Below are positions 11,224 through 23,084 of a DNA stretch of 64,000 nucleotides, in pieces. The stretch's first letter is position 1. Each line of letters opens with the position of its first letter. The stretch spans positions 163,186 through 227,185 of the forward strand of contig MU278361.1 in the NCBI GenBank assembly GCA_022385755.1, read 5' to 3'. The notes under the pieces were generated by a model. It saw only the letters and a list, made by a program, of their open reading frames with translations. It was not told the DNA's origin and ran no database searches. Source of the stretch: Trametopsis cervina (lineage: Eukaryota > Basidiomycota > Agaricomycetes > Polyporales > Irpicaceae). A program made the position numbers and the translations under genes.

Positions 11224-13498
11224 ATGGAGCAGTCCACCCACGACTCTCGAGACGATAGGAGACCATACGTAAGATATGGGAGGTCAAAGCGAGATAGTCC
11301 TGCTGTTCAGTACACCCCCGGTCGAGACGAAGGCAGGCCACCACACGCGAGATATGGGAGGTCAATGCGGGGTCGCCCTGCTGCTCAGTATGCCCCTAGA
11401 AGAGGACATGCTAACCAAGTGGCTGCTATGACAGTTCTACAGCGTTCATCCAAAGCCATTGCTAAACGACCATCTAAATATGCACCGAATCCTTTCTCGC
11501 GACCGTGGCCGCCTCCACGGCCTCGTGTGCGGGGAGGTGTATCACCAGCACCATCTTTAGTCCACACGAGAATTTCATCAACACCACATATCAGCCACGG
11601 GAAGTCTCAATACCCTAGGACTCATGCTCGACAAGGCGAAAGCGGAACCTCCTCAAAAACTCGTAGCGCGGCCCGCGCAATGACGCGTAGTACGCAGACT
11701 ATGGACGTGTTACACCCCGACTTTGCCCCACGGCCACAAACCCCACCAGGCGGTCATTACTACGAGAAGAATGGGGTTCTGCATTTCTTAGCAAAAAGTG
11801 TCTCTGGTTTGTTCGTGTCTCAGCACTTGGATGGTCTGCTTTTGGCCCGCGCTCACCCGATGCACTGTGTATAGCAGGAACCCACCTCGGAAACAGCTAG
11901 CTACCAAAAGCGTACGCAATGTCGTCCCGCGAACCAATCGACACATGTATGAGAGCGACAGTTCTGATGAGCAGCTCTCAGGGTCGGATCACTCCTCCCA
12001 CTATTCTGATCCTGATCCTGAAAGGAGGGAAACTATTGTCATCACAAGTGACTCGGAACACGCAGAGTCGTCGTCGGATGACGATTTACCGAGCTTGCTG
12101 ACTGCTCTCGGTCCCCTGTTGGCCCCTGCTATACTTCAGAGAGAAGGCGCCCTTCCTTTTCTCGCTCGGAATGTACGACAGTGTTTTATTACCCATTGTC
12201 GGGAGATAGGCATACCCGTCTTTCCTGTAATAGGTCCTGGCATCGGACTGCGGGTAGTCTACAAGTTCCGTGCCACTGAGGACGACGATTGGCAGGAGTC
12301 CCATGGATCCAGACAGGACTGGCGTTGCCCTCTATGCGATATTCACGGTGTATTCAACACCCGTGAGATGCTCGTGTATCACCTGGATTGTGACCATTCC
12401 GAGGTTGCTAGCATTTGGCCTGAGGTACACCCTACTGGTCAAGATATACCATGGGTTCTCACTATACAATGGACGTCATCCAAACTCATCACGCAGCTTC
12501 ACCAAGAAGAGGAAGATCGGGGGGAAAGTCCGAGAATCAAGGTGGAAGAGGGATTCGATTTCGGGTTGGTCTTTTCTTTCGACATACGCAGAGCTACTCC
12601 TCACTGGAACACAGACAGCCCCAGTTCGAGAGTGAAGAGTCCAAGCCTGAAATCGCCACAGATCTCAGTGCGCAGCTAAGCCACGTATCAATCACCGCAA
12701 CTAGCAGCAGGATTGCAGGGGACATGCCACATCTCAAGTCTGAGGAAGAACCTAGTGAGGAATCTCTCATTCTTCGGGCCATTCAAGGGAGCGAGCAGCA
12801 GATTACTAGCGACGAGCCCGAATACCCACAGCCTCTCCGCGCGCCTCCCCGGACAGGCATAACGGAAGACGGGAGGCTCATCCCGCCACCGCAGGACGCA
12901 CGGTGGGGCCCTGCAGCGGAGCCTCCCTTGGAGTCATGTAGGCCAGGCGGTCCGAAGCTCTATGACCTCTTGAACGAACTGCCCCTGGAGCCATTCGGAG
13001 TACTGGCCTGGGCCATTGTGGACAGGGAAGAGGACTTTTTTGAGCAGGAGGATCTCGAGGACGAGGACAAAGTTGTACTTGCTCTTTGGAACCGATGGAT
13101 CATGCTCAACCGGTGAGATATTTCTACTGTTGAACGTTGAACGTTGACCATTGTGGCTCACCCCGTCGTCAGGCAGGCGTTCGTGTTCGCGGCCAGCAGG
13201 CTCAAGCAGGTCACGTCGTTTTTAGACGAATACCACCAAATGCTGCATCGAGCAGCCGGCTGGAAAGCCGTGAGGCAATTCTTGCTGGTGTGTGCGGGCA
13301 ATAACGACTTTGAGCTACCAGGACTGACGGAGGGTATAGCTTCTCTTTGCTGATAAGTTATTGACGATGAGTGCAGTATCTAAAGCCCTGAAGCATTACG
13401 AAGGGCTTGTGGGGATGGACGAATGGTACACGGATTCAAACGAGCCTGATGAAGAGGAGGGTCAAGATCAAGATCAAGACGACGAGGACATGCGGTGA
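11224..13498 (+). CDS. SUZ12: SUZ12-like protein: C2H2 finger plus VEFS-type box
   Basis: Five exons (11224-11810, 11875-12564, 12615-13112, 13173-13333, 13377-13498) give 685 aa. The N-terminus is basic, rich in Arg and Pro, with two imperfect 26-aa repeats. A single C2H2-type finger follows (WRCPLCDIHG, then YHLDCDH; spacing C-x2-C-x14-H-x4-H). The C-terminal about 150 residues resemble the VEFS box of Su(z)12: an acidic stretch, then VVLALWNRWIML, an aromatic/hydrophobic helix (RQAFVFAASRL), FLDEYHQMLHR, RQFLLVCAGNNDFELPGL and an acidic tail. A zinc finger upstream of a VEFS box is the SUZ12/EMF2 architecture; SUZ12 is the scaffold subunit of PRC2, the H3K27 methyltransferase. The identification is from remembered motif order, not a search. 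Intron 1 and 2 donors have alternatives in the same phase (for example gt at 11817 or 12569). Confidence 0.7.
11272..11427 (+). repeat. two-copy 78-bp tandem repeat in the SUZ12-like gene
   Basis: A 16-bp identical block (agatatgggaggtcaa) starts at 11272 and again at 11350, a period of 78 bp or 26 codons. The copies diverge after that block but still encode similar peptides (RYGRSKRDSPAVQY and RYGRSMRGRPAAQY). It points to an internal duplication in a disordered basic region. Confidence 0.7.
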
Positions 13499-13771
13499 TA
13501 TCTCCGTACACTGCCGCATACGATGCGGGTGACGTTAACCTCGTATCTTTTGAAAGGGGTATCAAGCGGGATGCATTGTGGCGCTGTACAAGCTCGAATC
13601 TAAATGTTGTAACACCAGTTTTACTTTGGGTTGTATATAAAGAGTGTATTTGTGATATGCATGACAGTGATAGCAAATGTGTGATTACAACGATAATGGG
13701 ATATGTGCAGGACAAGATGCAAAGTGATAGCGTGTGGTACTACTGGTTCGAAAGCGATGTAAGCATGGTTC

Positions 13772-16736
13772 TCACCCGTAGTTCAAGCCACCACCATCGT
13801 CTCGGGCGCGGGGAGCTCGATACCCACGATCTCCTCCTCTTGAAGGAGAGGAGGGGCGCGCAGGCAGGTGGGGCGCAAACCCTAAAGGCTGTTGATAAAT
13901 TGCTGGGAGGGGCTGACCAGGGCGGAAGACCAGAGGAGGAAGCGTTGCGGGCGGAGGAGGTAGCGAAGGAGGGACTCCGTGGGAATAGTGCGGCGGGGGA
14001 TGTGGGTAGTGTCGAGGGTGGTGAGGCGGCGGGGGGCCATTGCGGAAGGATTCTCTCGGGGGTGGAGGTCGGCCGAAGTAAAGTGAATGGGGTTGAGTCG
14101 GTGCTGGAAGTGGTCGAGAGGGCGGATCAGGTCTGTAAGGGACAGCAGGGGGCGGGCCGACAGCAGCTTGACGACGGCCCCGTTTGTCGAACTCGTGGGA
14201 TGCCTCATACACAGGTAGCCTGAGGACAAAAGCGTTAAACACAAAACACACAGAGCGAATACCAGTGAACAATTGAGACAAAACATACGTTCGAGGATCT
14301 GCCGGCAGAGGGTCAGTCCAGAAATAGTCATGATCAAGTGCCTGTGTTGCAGTGATACGCTCCCGCGGATTACATGTTAGAAGCTTGTCAAGAAGATCGA
14401 CGGTTTCCGACCCGATTCTTCATTTCGGTATCAGATAAGCAGGCGTCATTTATTACCACAGTAAGATACTCACGTATCGTAAGTCTGTCTCACTCTCCTT
14501 GGGTGCATTGCGAATCTCTTGACACCTTCACAACCAGGTAAGGTGTCAAAATTGGGCCAGGTAATCTGTGTTGGTGTGCCACAAAGCTGCCATATTTTGT
14601 GCAATTGATCCAGATCCGTCGATCCCGGGAGAATTGGCTTGCGCGCAAACATCTCGCCCAGAACGCATCTACAGGCAATCGATTCAATACCGACCATGCA
14701 AGTAGCACGCACGCTACCATTGTTTAGCACTTACCCTATGCCCCACATGTCCACTTCGCCACCATATTGTCTCGCGCCGAGTAGGAGCTCTGGAGGACGG
14801 TACCATCTGGTGACGACACAATTAGTATACTTCCTCTCCTTGGTCGGATGCCCATCCTTCGAATCCGGGCTTCGAACAATGTTCGGATCAAAGGCACGAG
14901 CAAGACCGAAATCAGCAATCTTGAGCGAACCAGTGTTGGAGATAAGTAAGTTGGCTGCTTTCATGTCTCGGTGGAGGATATGATTCTAACGTGGAAATGG
15001 GCGTGAGTCCGCGTGTCGTAGCTAAAAAGAGCCTCTTACCCGATGCATGTATTCGGTGCCTTCCAGCAGTTGCTTCATGTATAACTTAATTTGACTCGGA
15101 GAAAGCTTGACGCGCTCGTTCTCAAGAAGACCAGCCAGGTCATGATCCATGTATGGGAAGACCATATAAACGGAGAGTGGCGCCTCTTTGCCTTTGCCTG
15201 GGGTTTCGAGGGTGAATGCTGGGGCTGAAGAGAGAGCAGGATAACTCACTTCTCACAACAAACATATCAAGAATCTCAACGATAGATGAATGGCTAAGGG
15301 CCTTAAGGATCTTGATCTCCCGTAAAGCTGTCACAGGCATGCCTTCCTTCTCATTATGCATTAGGATACGCTTGAGCGCAACAGGGTGTCCTTTCGTCTT
15401 GTGAAACGCTTTGTGTACTTCACTAGAATTCAAACAGGATGTGAGCCAGCCCGACGTAAAATTCAGCGGCGAAGCCGCCACTTTCATCTTCAACGTACCC
15501 GAAAGTACCCTCTCCCAATTTATTGATGACTTCGTAATCGCTCTGCTGGCCGCAGCCCTGGAACATACGTCCGTACGCAACCATTTCTTCTTCTCGTGTA
15601 CGCTGCACAGGTTTCCGGCGAGGTTTTGAAGAGGTTTTAGCAGGCACTGCCTCCGTACGATGGCGACCAATTCCTGTCGCGGGCTTTCGAATATCCTTGC
15701 CTGCCAGAATAGAAACTGGTGAGAACCCTCCCTTTGGTGTAGGAGGTTTCTTAGGCATTGCTATCTTGACAGCCGCATGCGTGGCCGGAAGTAAGCTTTG
15801 CGGGTCATTGCTATTGGTCTCGGGAAGACTTTGGTCTGCAGGAGGTGGAGTTTTGGCACCGTCGTGTAGCGACTGTGGAGACAAAGGGCGAGGTAGACTT
15901 CGAGGAGAAGTAGGGGCGTAGTTATCTGTCTGTTTCCGCGACGATTCCCAGTTGTCGGCACGTCGCAGAGATTCTGAATTTCTGTCGTGGCCATCCCGCG
16001 AGTCCTTCGGTCTGTAATATTGGTCATCCACCGGAGAGGCTCCTGGCCATCTGTCTCTTGGGAAATCACGCCCTCTGCTGTCCCTCCCACGATCAGATTC
16101 ATAACCGCCTCGCGAATCAACATCGGCAACCGTGGGTCGAGGTAACCGGTGCTTGCCTCGTCCAGGACTCTCATTTGACGAAGGCGATCTCGAGGGAGGG
16201 GATGATGGGGAGCGGGTTCTCCTCGGTGGCGGAGGTCGTGGAGACACCGGTGCATGCTCACGACGCCGTTCCCAATTGTTCACGTCGCTGCCGTACGCAC
16301 GGTACGATCTGTCGTCTATGTGTCTATCGTCGTAGGTTTCGCGCCTCAGAGGCGGACGAGCTCCCGAAGACCAATGATCAGTGGGTCGCCCATAACGCAC
16401 ATCATCCCTAGGCACGCGCCCATTGCCATTCCACCATTGCTCATCATCTCTGTATCTTCTGTCGTTGTCACCTGGACGACTATATGGATCTCGCGGGGGC
16501 GGCGCCTCCAAGTGGCCATTTGGCGGTGCACTTTTCTTTTTGAACGGAAAAGGGACTTTGCTGGGCATCTTATTGCCAAGCGCAGGAGGGGGAGGAGACT
16601 CTCTTGACGGCATAGATGGCGGTGGGGGTGTCGTGTCGTCCAGCTCTCCTTCCTCTGGCGAAGAGCTCATCAGCCGCTTGCTGGGTCGCGCATCTGGAGA
16701 GTCTACAGCAGCTCGCTTGGTCGCAAATGTTGACAT
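13772..16736 (-). CDS. BUR1: Bur1/Cdk9-family cyclin-dependent kinase
   Basis: Seven exons: 16736-15499, 15422-15250, 15197-15040, 14985-14735, 14668-14474, 14417-14289 and 14219-13772, giving 863 aa. The first about 390 residues are an Arg/Ser/Pro-rich extension. The kinase domain begins at [13 protein letters not shown]. Key elements are [21 protein letters not shown] (the PITALRE-type helix of Cdk9), [18 protein letters not shown], a T-loop with [19 protein letters not shown], and CEGVKRFA. The C-terminal 150 residues are rich in Pro and Gly. Family role: phosphorylation of the RNA polymerase II CTD and Spt5 with a cyclin T partner, promoting elongation. The N-terminal RS-like extension also recalls Cdk12/Ctk1, but the LMHNEKEG and PVTALRE signature fits Bur1/Cdk9 better. 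The gene converges on SUZ12 and diverges from the MICOS gene. Confidence 0.93.
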
Positions 16737-17029
16737 TTTGCACGTCGTCTAGTTCATGCGAGAGACTCCAGAAGACAAGGCCAGAAAAGAGAATGAGGAT
16801 GATATGAGCGCAGAACAAGCTATGACCCAAGTAGTAGCGGCCAACTAATAGGCATACCAGAAAGGAAACTCGGCGGGATGGCAGGCGGCGCTTTCGAGAT
16901 CGGAGGACGCCGCCCTCCTTGGGTAGCGCTCGTCAACTTTGGCTACCGCCCACGACTACCAGCATGCCACGGCTGAGGCTCAGATTGGTATGTACAGCAC
17001 TATGAGTACTAGTTCATACATTTCTAAAT

Positions 17030-17932
17030 ATGCCCAAGCCCAGGAGAACGTTTGTTGCAGCAGCGGCAACCGCCTTCATTGTAGAGGATAGGAAGGACAA
17101 GGCATGTTCCTTCCTCTCGCCCCTCATTCCGTACTGACCTACTTGTGATAGCTTCCCATATATCCCAAACCTGATGAGGATATAATACTCCAAGAGGTCC
17201 CTTCCCAACTGGAACAGCAAATCGGTGTTGGGCGTCGGGCGGTTACGGCAACTTACCTGGATGCTCAGGCTCGTGTGCAGGGTGTTGTTTCGCGGTGGAT
17301 TGGTGTGGAACAGCGTGTTGAACGTACGTGTATCATTTCTGGCACCCTAGTAGCTCTCGTAGTAATCCACCCAACCCATAGGACGCGTGAAATCCCTCGT
17401 TGCGCCTGAGGAACCGCTCACCCCCGGCTTGCTATACGTCGGAGTCGCCACCCTGACTGGTTCAGTCATCGCTCGTAACCGCACAATCTTTGCCCGAATA
17501 TTCCTGCCACCTACACTCCTTGTTCTTTCCCTGAATCACTTCCTCCCCAAAACCTCACATAACATTTCTTCCTACCTTGGATCATTGGAGGATACGTACT
17601 TCCCGACCCTCGCAGAGAAGCATGCTATTGCCAATGCACACACAGCCATGACATGGCAGCGAGCAAAAGACGCTACTGCTAGTGGACGGGAGACGTTCGG
17701 ACGAGGGATTGAGAACGTGCTGGAACGTGTGCAGAGTTCTACTGGGCTGAAGATCAAAGAGGCACTTGGTGTGGGCGAGAAGGCTTCTAATGTGATGATT
17801 GCTCAGGCTCAAGAGGCGGCTGGAGTTGTTGAAGCCAAGGCGGCGGAAGCACAGAAGGCTGTAGAAGCTAAGGTGGAGGAAGTGAAAGCTGCCGCAGAGA
17901 AGAAGGTCGAGGAGGTCAAGCGGCTCGTCTGA
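17030..17932 (+). CDS. MIC27: MICOS subunit Mic26/Mic27 (apolipoprotein O family)
   Basis: Three exons (17030-17101, 17152-17323, 17382-17932) give 264 aa. The start is followed by LPIYPKPDEDIILQEVPSQL, the conserved motif at the head of Mic26/Mic27 proteins, then a helix with VGRRAVTATYLDAQARVQGVVSRWIG. A Gly-containing membrane hairpin follows (LLYVGVATLTGSVIARNRT, then IFLPPTLLVLSLNHFLP). The C-terminus is a long Ala/Glu/Lys helix with repeated VEAKAAEAQK-type units. Family role: cristae junctions of the mitochondrial inner membrane. Intron 1 is a GC-AG intron (17102-17151, donor AAG/GCATGT): no GT donor keeps the frame, while the GC site joins the two parts of the motif exactly. Confidence 0.88.
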
Positions 17933-18226
17933 CCGGCTGATCATCTTGCTCTATCCTCATTACCTGTTATCTAACCATACTAGATGCGCTAAGTATTATG
18001 AACAACGCCTGAGCATTTGGTGTCGAGAGATACGCATGAATGATAATTAGGTCGCGTGACATGCAACCGCTCTAAGGTAATAGCACCACTTGCGGCAAGG
18101 TCCTAGGCTATTAGAGGCTGCAAAGAACCGTGTCATCGACGGACGTCAACTTCAAAGTCCTATTATTTAAGTCAGTTCACGTACAGACCTGCGGCAAGAA
18201 CGTACATACCTGTACTCTGGTGGATA

Positions 18227-18640
18227 TTATGTTGACTTCTTTTTTGTCTGGCTGCCCTCCGTGCCATCATCCATCCACTCAACACCCTCCCCAACACCAC
18301 CAAGGCCCGTAAACTTCTTGTTGAAGCGTCCCAAACGGCCAGCAAGTGCGGCGCTCTCCGCGTCCTCCTTGTTCCCAATGAACGGTGTCCACATCGGGTT
18401 GTTCGTCGAGTCTCGCGTTAAGCTCATCACGGAGCGCGGTGAGGTCGTATAATGAGTAAATGTCGAGCCGTCCGCGCGAATGACCTGCTGAGGGAACTGT
18501 GGCACGCATGGGTTTGGCAACTTTCTTGGCCGTTTTCTCCATACATGCGAGCGACCGTATGGAGACGTAGACATGGGTCGCGCTTGCATCGCAGCCACTT
18601 GCTGCCTGACGGCAGGAGTACGCGCAGCAACGAAGGACAT
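18227..18640 (-). CDS. MRPL36: mitochondrial large-subunit ribosomal protein bL31m
   Basis: A single exon of 137 aa. An Arg/Ala-rich N-terminus with MQARPMSTSP looks like a mitochondrial presequence and cleavage region. The body carries QQVIRADGSTFTHYTTSP followed by SLTRDSTNNPMWTPF, the pattern of fungal bL31m (DGS, then TTSP, then TKDTxNxxLW). I use the ATG at 18640; the frame stays open upstream to a TTG but without another ATG. The C-terminus is Lys-rich and acidic. No homology search was possible; the DGST-TTSP-NPMW motif order is the basis. Confidence 0.8.
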   Translation of the reverse strand: MSFVAARTPAVRQQVAAMQARPMSTSPYGRSHVWRKRPRKLPNPCVPQFPQQVIRADGSTFTHYTTSPRSVMSLTRDSTNNPMWTPFIGNKEDAESAALAGRLGRFNKKFTGLGGVGEGVEWMDDGTEGSQTKKKST

Positions 18641-19486
18641 AGTGGAAGTTGCCCTAGGTTGTGGAAGAGAGGAAGATACCGACGGAAGGCCGAATCGGGG
18701 AGAGGGCGGGATGATTACATAACCACTCCCCTGCGTCAATTCGCCTAATTTCGTCGTCTCGATCTCATTCAGGTCGCGCGCAGTTTATTAAGGTATTATT
18801 ATAAGGAGCTACTCACATCCCCCGAACCGCCTGTGTTGCATTGACCAGCTGTGTCGTTGCACAGAATGTGGAAGAAATATCGAGACACCTGCATGTGCCG
18901 GAGCTGCAACGTTCGAGATCCTGCTGTTGCGGTCCAATGACTGACAAGTCTCGGCAAGACCACATGCGCACGAAATGCAGAGTCAAAAACGCACAATTGA
19001 TCTCCCATGCATGCCTCATTAGGTCTTTCAGCCCCCTTTTTACTTGTGCAGCGCAGAATTGCCGGTCCAGCCTTCGGAACTTGGATTGGGGTGCATGAGC
19101 TGACAATAGCTTTATTCTGAGTGAGTGCAGTACATTCTAAAGAATGCCATGTTGACTCATGTACGAGTAATAGACACACTCGAAAGTGTCTACGTAAAGC
19201 TGACACCTATTATTCTTCATGGGCCTCAAGGTGATGCGTCGCTCGAGGGCCAGGTTTCCTCACCGGTCTCTCAATCCGGACGGGATCTGCTTCCGGCTCA
19301 TTGGGATGCTTCATGAAACGCCCGGACTGCTTATTTTTTCGGAACTTGGGATGACCCACCTATGACACATACCCCCTCGCATAACCGATATATAAAGCTC
19401 AGGCCCCGCCCGTAAATTTACCTTCGAACCCCTCTGAACCTGCGTACTGTAGGTGTTGGCTGGATCGGACAATCCCATCGGTGATC
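18641..19486. other. divergent region between bL31m and the MFS gene
   Basis: An 846-bp spacer between divergent start codons. Several short frames on both strands overlap one another and have no consistent splice logic. I see no supported gene or RNA. Confidence 0.4.
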
Positions 19487-21481
19487 ATGAAATCTAATGT
19501 GCATGACATAGCCATCCTCGCCACCGTTTCTTGCGTAACGGTTCTTAGTGTCAGTGCTTTATCCTTCGTCCAGGTGATTTGAACTGACGGGGTCCCATAG
19601 GTCTTCGTGAGCGGCGCGACTGGTGTTTCCATCGCCACTATTGGTAAAGACCTTGGTTTTAGACAAGAAGATCTCCAATGGCCTCTGAACGTATACGCGT
19701 ATGTAGGACAGCTTTTAATACCACAACGCCCCGCTAACGTTTTGCAGACTTTCGAACGGATGTTTGCTACTCCTCCTGGGTCGTATGGCAGACATTCTCG
19801 GTAGCCGGCGCATGTTTCTCGCAGGGTCCCTTTGGTTCAGCATCTGGAGTATAGCGGCTGCATTCTCACGGAATGCACCGACGTTCATTATCTTCCTCGG
19901 GTTGCTCGGCATCGGTTCTGGTGAGTGGTGTGTCATCTGGCCTTAAAACATGGCTAATGTACCCCTACTCAGCCGCCATCACTCCTGCCGGTGTCAGCAT
20001 CCTATCCTCCCATTTCCCTCCCGGATCGGCAAGAGGGAGAGCCTTCGCTGTCCTCGGCGCCGGTCAGCCCGTTGGCTATATCATCGGTTTGATCCTCGGA
20101 GGCATACTCAGCGATTCCAGAGCGTCCTGGAGGACTATTTATTTCCTTGAGGCAGGCCTTGCTGCACTGTTGTGTGTGACGGGATGGTTCATACTTCCCG
20201 CCGATGACCATTCCAGACGATACACTCAAGGGCTGGACTGGATAGGCGCACTACTGAGCACATCTGGACTGGCATTGCTGGTGTACGATTTAGCGTGAGT
20301 CTGTAGGCCTTTATTCGAACCGCAAAATAACTCAATAGTCTTCAGTGAGTCAACGACCACACCTCGCGGGTGGGCTGCACCCTTTATCCCTTCCTTGTTC
20401 GGTACATCCATCATCTTGATCGTGGCCTTCGTCCTCTGGGAGCTTCGCCGCGAAGCCAAGGGAGAATCAGTCCTTCTACCCATGAGCATGTGGACGCAGC
20501 CAGGAGCTAAGATGGGTCCCACTATCCTGCTCGTATTCTTCGGATGGTGGGGGTTCAATACCCTCGGATACTACCTGCCCTTATTTTACCAAGAAACTGA
20601 GCTGCTTACGGCCAAGGAGACAGCAGTTCGTTTGATACCCTCCGGCATTGCAGTAAGTCTTGCGAACGTCCGTCGTGTACCCCAAGGGCTTATTTCCTCG
20701 CAGGGGATTATTATCAACATCCTCACTGGCTACGTCATATCGCGAGTGTCCGGTCAGTTGCTGGTACTGTTCGGTGTTTTGGCTACGATGGTACGTGTTT
20801 TTACTAAGGAAGTCTGCCTTTGCTCACGCGTAGTGCAGGGCTCTAGTATTATCTTTGGCCTCATCAAGATCCAGAGCACCTACTGGGGAATGGCTTTCTG
20901 GGTCGGCCTTCTGTTTCCAATTCTGGACATAGCGTACACCGTCTCGAACATCCAAGTGTGCTCTGGTTTCCCTTCCCACTCGCAAGCACTCGCCGGAAGT
21001 ATCTTCAGCGTGTCTACTCGAGTAAGTCACCGCCCGATCCTACGTTAAGCAGCCACTAACGTCACATTAGCTCGGAACATCCATAGGACTTGCAGTCACC
21101 TCGACAATTGCGAACACCGTTTCTGAAAAGTTCAACAAACATCACCCAGAACTGGCGTCCGATGATCCTCTCGTGTTACTCCCCGGTTTCAGAGCCGCCG
21201 GATGGGTCTGCTGCGGTGTGCTCGGACTGAGCGCTCTAATCACGATATTCGGCTGGCGTGGCGTAGGCGTCGTCGAGCAGTCCCGCGTGGCCCATCCACT
21301 CGAGAAAATCGGCAACGGCGATATCGAGCTGGGTAACAGGTCCCAAGCTACTGCTATAGCCTCTGACCCTGCCGTCTATCGCGCAGGATCCTCCAGGGCC
21401 TCTGTCGCTACCGCTATTGCTGAGCCTCCCTCAGATCCCAAAATGGACGACGTAGTAGAATATGTACCTGGGCTCCCATGA
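19487..21481 (+). CDS. MFS transporter, DHA2-type drug:H+ antiporter family
   Basis: Eight exons (19487-19549, 19601-19698, 19748-19920, 19973-20294, 20346-20652, 20704-20790, 20839-21021, 21071-21481) give 547 aa. The hydropathy fits about 14 membrane segments. Visible MFS landmarks are GRMADILGSRRMFLAGSLWF (the loop 2-3 motif A) and GAGQPVGYIIGLILGGILSD (motif C of antiporters). The tail after the last segment is hydrophilic, with an acidic end. Substrate cannot be read from sequence; relatives include multidrug, siderophore and amino-acid exporters. It stands alone, with no biosynthetic genes beside it. The ATG at 19487 leads directly into the first membrane segment after the 51-nt intron 1. 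Confidence 0.88.
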
Positions 21482-22107
21482 CCAGTAAGAGACATTCACG
21501 ATCGCATTCTGTTGTAGACAGTCACATCATAAAAAGGACCATGCATACGTACACAATGCTGTAGAATAATTTGGATACTGTAGCATCTAGTTTCGCAATA
21601 AATAAATACACAATCATACACCTTGTGTCGCGCTGTTGCAAGCGACCTCGTAGAAATGCATGTCTCCTAACTTCGGCTTCTGACAACACTTTCTTGTCAG
21701 TGCCAGACGGAGGGACATGCGAAACCGTTCCGCTGTGTTACGCCATAGACGACTCTAGCACGTCAGACAGCCCTCGATCCTTATAACGCCATATCAACCG
21801 CAGCGCAACTGCTATGTTCAAGAGCTGTTTTGATGACATGGGCCTTGGCGTTCGGGGAACCCTACTTTTGCCATGTATAGAGTGGCTGGTTATGGGATAA
21901 TACATCGTAGCTTGCGCCTTCTCACCTACGTAACGCGTCCTGTGTATGACGGTGTGGGGATTCCACACATGTGGTATAAATCCACCAGACTCATGGAAAA
22001 ATACATGTTGCGGGTCGATGCAGGTGCATATCACATAGTGCGTGGCATGAACGTAGATAAGCGATGAAGACAAAGAGACGGATAGAATATGACAAGCGAC
22101 GACACGA
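21482..22107. other. convergent 3' region between the MFS gene and eL42
   Basis: A 626-bp AT-rich stretch between two stop codons that face each other. Short minus-strand frames continue from the unspliced eL42 transcript but are not coding, because the eL42 stop lies at 22108-22110 after splicing. Nothing else is supported. Confidence 0.4.
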
Positions 22108-22764
<657 letters not shown>

Positions 22765-23084
22765 TTTGTATGCGTCGGCGGCGGCGGGGGGCTTCACAGA
22801 TTTTTGAATGCACCGAACGATGCAGACGACCGTTCGCACCGCTCGGTAATCTCCGCGTGCGCATCCAGTTCTATGCATAAGGTTCACACTCCGCCAAGCC
22901 ACATCTTGCGCGCTACTTGATTGATCACTCAATCTAGACGCTCATGAGGGCGATCACGTCTCCCTGTTTTGAGCGGTACAGAGCATCGCTAACTGATAAT
23001 TACATCTCGAAAATGAGTTCGGTGTGAATACAACATCTATTGGTACCTCAAGCATCCTTGGCTACTAGCTAGTCATGGTTTGAG
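22765..23084. other. spacer between eL42 start and NAA15 stop
   Basis: A 320-bp stretch holding the eL42 promoter and NAA15 3' end. A minus-strand frame that extends upstream of the eL42 ATG has no other ATG and is not counted as coding. Confidence 0.4.

Noticed and set aside
13495..14223. A 242-codon plus-strand ORF with Gly/Glu-rich composition
   Set aside because: It is antisense to the Pro-rich C-terminal exon of the Bur1/Cdk9 kinase, whose frame and splice sites are well supported.
18641..18739. N-terminal extension of bL31m
   Set aside because: Open only to a TTG; the ATG at 18640 already gives a plausible mitochondrial presequence.
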